The translations under genes and the position numbers were made by a program. A DNA stretch of 7,406 nucleotides from Gammaproteobacteria bacterium (GTDB taxonomy: Bacteria > Pseudomonadota > Gammaproteobacteria > DRLM01): positions 1 to 7,406 of the forward strand of contig WFXX01000100.1 of assembly GCA_015490395.1 (NCBI GenBank), written 5' to 3'. Shown piece after piece: positions 6,214 through 7,406 of the stretch. The stretch's first letter is position 1. Every line of letters begins with the position of its first letter. The notes beneath the pieces were generated by a model. That model was not told the DNA's origin. It saw only the letters and a list, made by a program, of their open reading frames with translations, and made no database searches.

Positions 6214-6846
6214 TCAGCTCTCGCTGCTGCCCTCGCCCTGCGCAGGCCGCCGCGCCGCGGGCAGGCTCACTAGGCGCACCCGCCCCTCGCGCCGCACCCG
6301 CACCTGGCGGGCCGGGTCCTGACGCTTGCTATCCGGCCGCCGGCGCAGGGTCAAGGCGATGGCGGCGATGATGGCCACCACCAGCACCGCCGCAGCGATC
6401 TCGAAAGGATAGACGTACTCGGTGTACAGAACCCCACCCAGCTCCTTGGTATTGCTGTAGTCTGCCGGGTGCCGAGGTGGCGAACCGAAGCGCTCCAGGC
6501 CAAAGTAGCTCGACCCCACCACCAAGGCCATCTCCACGAACATCAGCACCGCCACCACAACCCCCACCGGCAGGTAGCGGATGAAGCCCTCGCGCAGCGG
6601 CACCAGATTGATGTCCAGCATCATCACCACAAAGAGGAACAGGACCATGACCGCGCCCACGTAGACTAGCACCAGGGTCACGGCCAAGAACTCGGCCTCC
6701 AACAGCAACCAGAGGGCCGCGCTGGTGAAGAAGGCCAGCACTAGGAACAAGGCGGCGTGCACCGGGTTGCGCACCGTCACCACCGCCGCTCCGGCACCCA
6801 CCAGAACCGCGCTGAAGAAGTAGAAGATGGCCTGCTCCGCGCTCAT
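6214..6846 (-). CDS. nuoJ: NADH-quinone oxidoreductase subunit J (membrane subunit)
   Basis: NuoJ is a small membrane-arm subunit packed beside NuoK and NuoH. Its third helix is thought to change shape as quinone chemistry is coupled to proton pumping. With the ATG at 6846-6844 the product is 210 residues with five hydrophobic segments (about 5-23, 30-47, 53-76, 93-112, 148-166), then a basic hydrophilic tail of about 44 residues. The hallmark third helix is clear: YVGAVMVLFLFVVMML, with Tyr62 matching E. coli Tyr59. An upstream GTG at 6879-6877 would add 11 residues (MARPGGAGGGS), but it abuts the nuoI stop, has no usable ribosome site, and the added residues do not look like the family. A GGAGG lies within the 34-nt gap but about 14 nt from the ATG, so initiation signals are imperfect. 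The residue aligning with E. coli Glu55 is Leu58, which I believe is common in NuoJ outside enterics. Confidence 0.95.
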   Translation of the reverse strand: MSAEQAIFYFFSAVLVGAGAAVVTVRNPVHAALFLVLAFFTSAALWLLLEAEFLAVTLVLVYVGAVMVLFLFVVMMLDINLVPLREGFIRYLPVGVVVAVLMFVEMALVVGSSYFGLERFGSPPRHPADYSNTKELGGVLYTEYVYPFEIAAAVLVVAIIAAIALTLRRRPDSKRQDPARQVRVRREGRVRLVSLPAARRPAQGEGSSES

Positions 6847-6880
6847 GCTCCCCCCGCCTGCTCCTCCCGGCCGGGCCACC

Positions 6881-7372
6881 TCACCGATAGCGGGCGTCCT
6901 TGGCTCGGTCCGCCGCGATCTGCTCCTCGTAGCGGTCCCCGATGGCTAGGAGCTGCTCCTTGGTGATGATGTTCTCGCCTCGGCGCTCGAAATGGTACTC
7001 GTAGATGCGGGTCTCCACGATGGAGTCCACGGGGCAGGACTCCTCGCAGAAGCCACAGTAGATGCACTTGAACAGGTCGATGTCGTAGCGGGTGGTCCTG
7101 CGGGTCCCATCCTCGCGCTCCTCGGACTCGATGGTGATGGCCAGGGCCGGGCAGACCACCTCGCACAGCTTGCAGGCGATGCAGCGCTCCTCGCCATTGG
7201 GATAGCGACGCAGGGCGTGCAGCCCCCGGAAACGAGGTGACTGGGGGGTCTTCTCATCCGGATACTGCACGGTGATCTTGCGGGCGAAGAGGTACCGCCC
7301 CGTCAGGCGCAGGCCCTGGACCAGCTCCCACAGGAGCAGGCTCCGGAAGTAGTCGACGATCGCCTTGATCAT
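6881..7372 (-). CDS. nuoI: NADH-quinone oxidoreductase subunit I (two [4Fe-4S] ferredoxin-like subunit)
   Basis: NuoI sits where the peripheral arm of complex I meets the membrane and carries clusters N6a and N6b, which pass electrons on to the last cluster before quinone. The 163-residue product contains two CxxCxxCxxxCP motifs. The first has Cys64, 67, 70 and 74 (core CIACKLCEVVCP) and the second has Cys103, 106, 109 and 113 (core CIYCGFCEESCP), so all eight ligands are present. An amphipathic N-terminal region (about residues 1-30) is typical of the membrane-facing end, and the family-typical stretch around residues 30-60 (KITVQYPDEKTPQSPRFRG) is clear. Length matches the short proteobacterial NuoI (about 160-165 residues). 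The ATG start has a perfect AGGAGG seven bases upstream. It lies between nuoH and nuoJ. No oddities were seen. Confidence 0.98.
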   Translation of the reverse strand: MIKAIVDYFRSLLLWELVQGLRLTGRYLFARKITVQYPDEKTPQSPRFRGLHALRRYPNGEERCIACKLCEVVCPALAITIESEEREDGTRRTTRYDIDLFKCIYCGFCEESCPVDSIVETRIYEYHFERRGENIITKEQLLAIGDRYEEQIAADRAKDARYR

Positions 7373-7379
7373 GGCGCGT

Positions 7380-7385
7380 CCTCCT
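7380..7385 (-). promoter_or_regulatory. Shine-Dalgarno site of nuoI
   Basis: The minus strand reads AGGAGG here, a perfect anti-16S match, followed by a 7-nt spacer to the nuoI ATG (7372-7370). It touches the presumed nuoH stop codon. This is the strongest ribosome binding site in the window and it fixes the nuoI start. Confidence 0.85.
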
Positions 7386-7406
7386 CAGTCGAACCAGGGC
7401 GGGAGG
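7385..7406 (-). CDS. nuoH: 3' end of nuoH, complex I membrane subunit H (partial)
   Basis: Reading the minus strand from the window edge gives an open frame ending LPPWFD followed by TGA at 7387-7385. The gene directly upstream of nuoI in nearly all proteobacterial complex I operons is nuoH, which encodes the membrane subunit that helps form the quinone-binding chamber. An aromatic, acidic end after prolines is plausible for that protein. Only six codons are visible, so the call rests on gene order and on a stop codon placed 12 nt before the nuoI start. The stop codon shares a base with the nuoI Shine-Dalgarno site, which suggests translational coupling. The frame could in principle be chance. 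Confidence 0.6.

Noticed and set aside
1..7406. A novel defence, mobile or biosynthetic system within the window
   Set aside because: The conserved nuo genes and surE cover nearly all of the sequence. There are no direct repeats, integrase or transposase motifs, CRISPR-like arrays, tRNA sequences or abrupt composition changes.

Overview
This is a core-metabolism window from a high-GC (by eye roughly two thirds G+C) proteobacterium, most likely a gammaproteobacterium. It carries the distal part of a respiratory complex I operon (proton-pumping NADH:quinone oxidoreductase, nuo). Every real gene is on the minus strand, so the operon reads from position 7406 down to position 1. The NuoI and NuoK sequences, the order H-I-J-K-L-M-N and a SurE of E. 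coli length fit Gamma- or Betaproteobacteria. I cannot name the genus from this window.

Layout in transcription order: the last codons of nuoH (7406-7385), nuoI (7372-6881), nuoJ (6846-6214), nuoK (6135-5830), nuoL (5821-3872), nuoM (3820-2303), nuoN (2271-808), surE (764-6), and possibly the start codon of a further gene that overlaps the surE stop (9-1). Gaps between genes are only 8 to 78 nt. Shine-Dalgarno sites often sit on or beside the upstream stop codon. No promoter or convincing terminator is visible, so the block looks like one polycistronic unit entered from outside the window.

Together NuoH, J, K, L, M and N form most of the membrane arm of complex I (NuoA, the remaining membrane subunit, is outside the window). 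NuoL, NuoM and NuoN are the three antiporter-like subunits. NuoK and NuoJ (with NuoH) link them to the quinone site. NuoI carries two [4Fe-4S] clusters at the base of the peripheral arm and passes electrons towards quinone. The proton-path residues I looked for (glutamates and lysines in L, M, N and K) and all eight cluster cysteines in NuoI are present, so the encoded machinery looks intact. SurE is a metal-dependent nucleotidase of the stress/survival class and is not a complex I component. Its position directly behind nuoN is the main departure from the familiar truD-surE-pcm order.

I found no mobile element, CRISPR array, tRNA, rRNA or undescribed system. There is no gene-free stretch over 100 nt. 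The points worth a second look are small: start-codon choices for nuoJ and nuoN, a REP-like core motif and a hairpin between nuoJ and nuoK, a GC-rich inverted repeat before surE, and the nuo-surE linkage.
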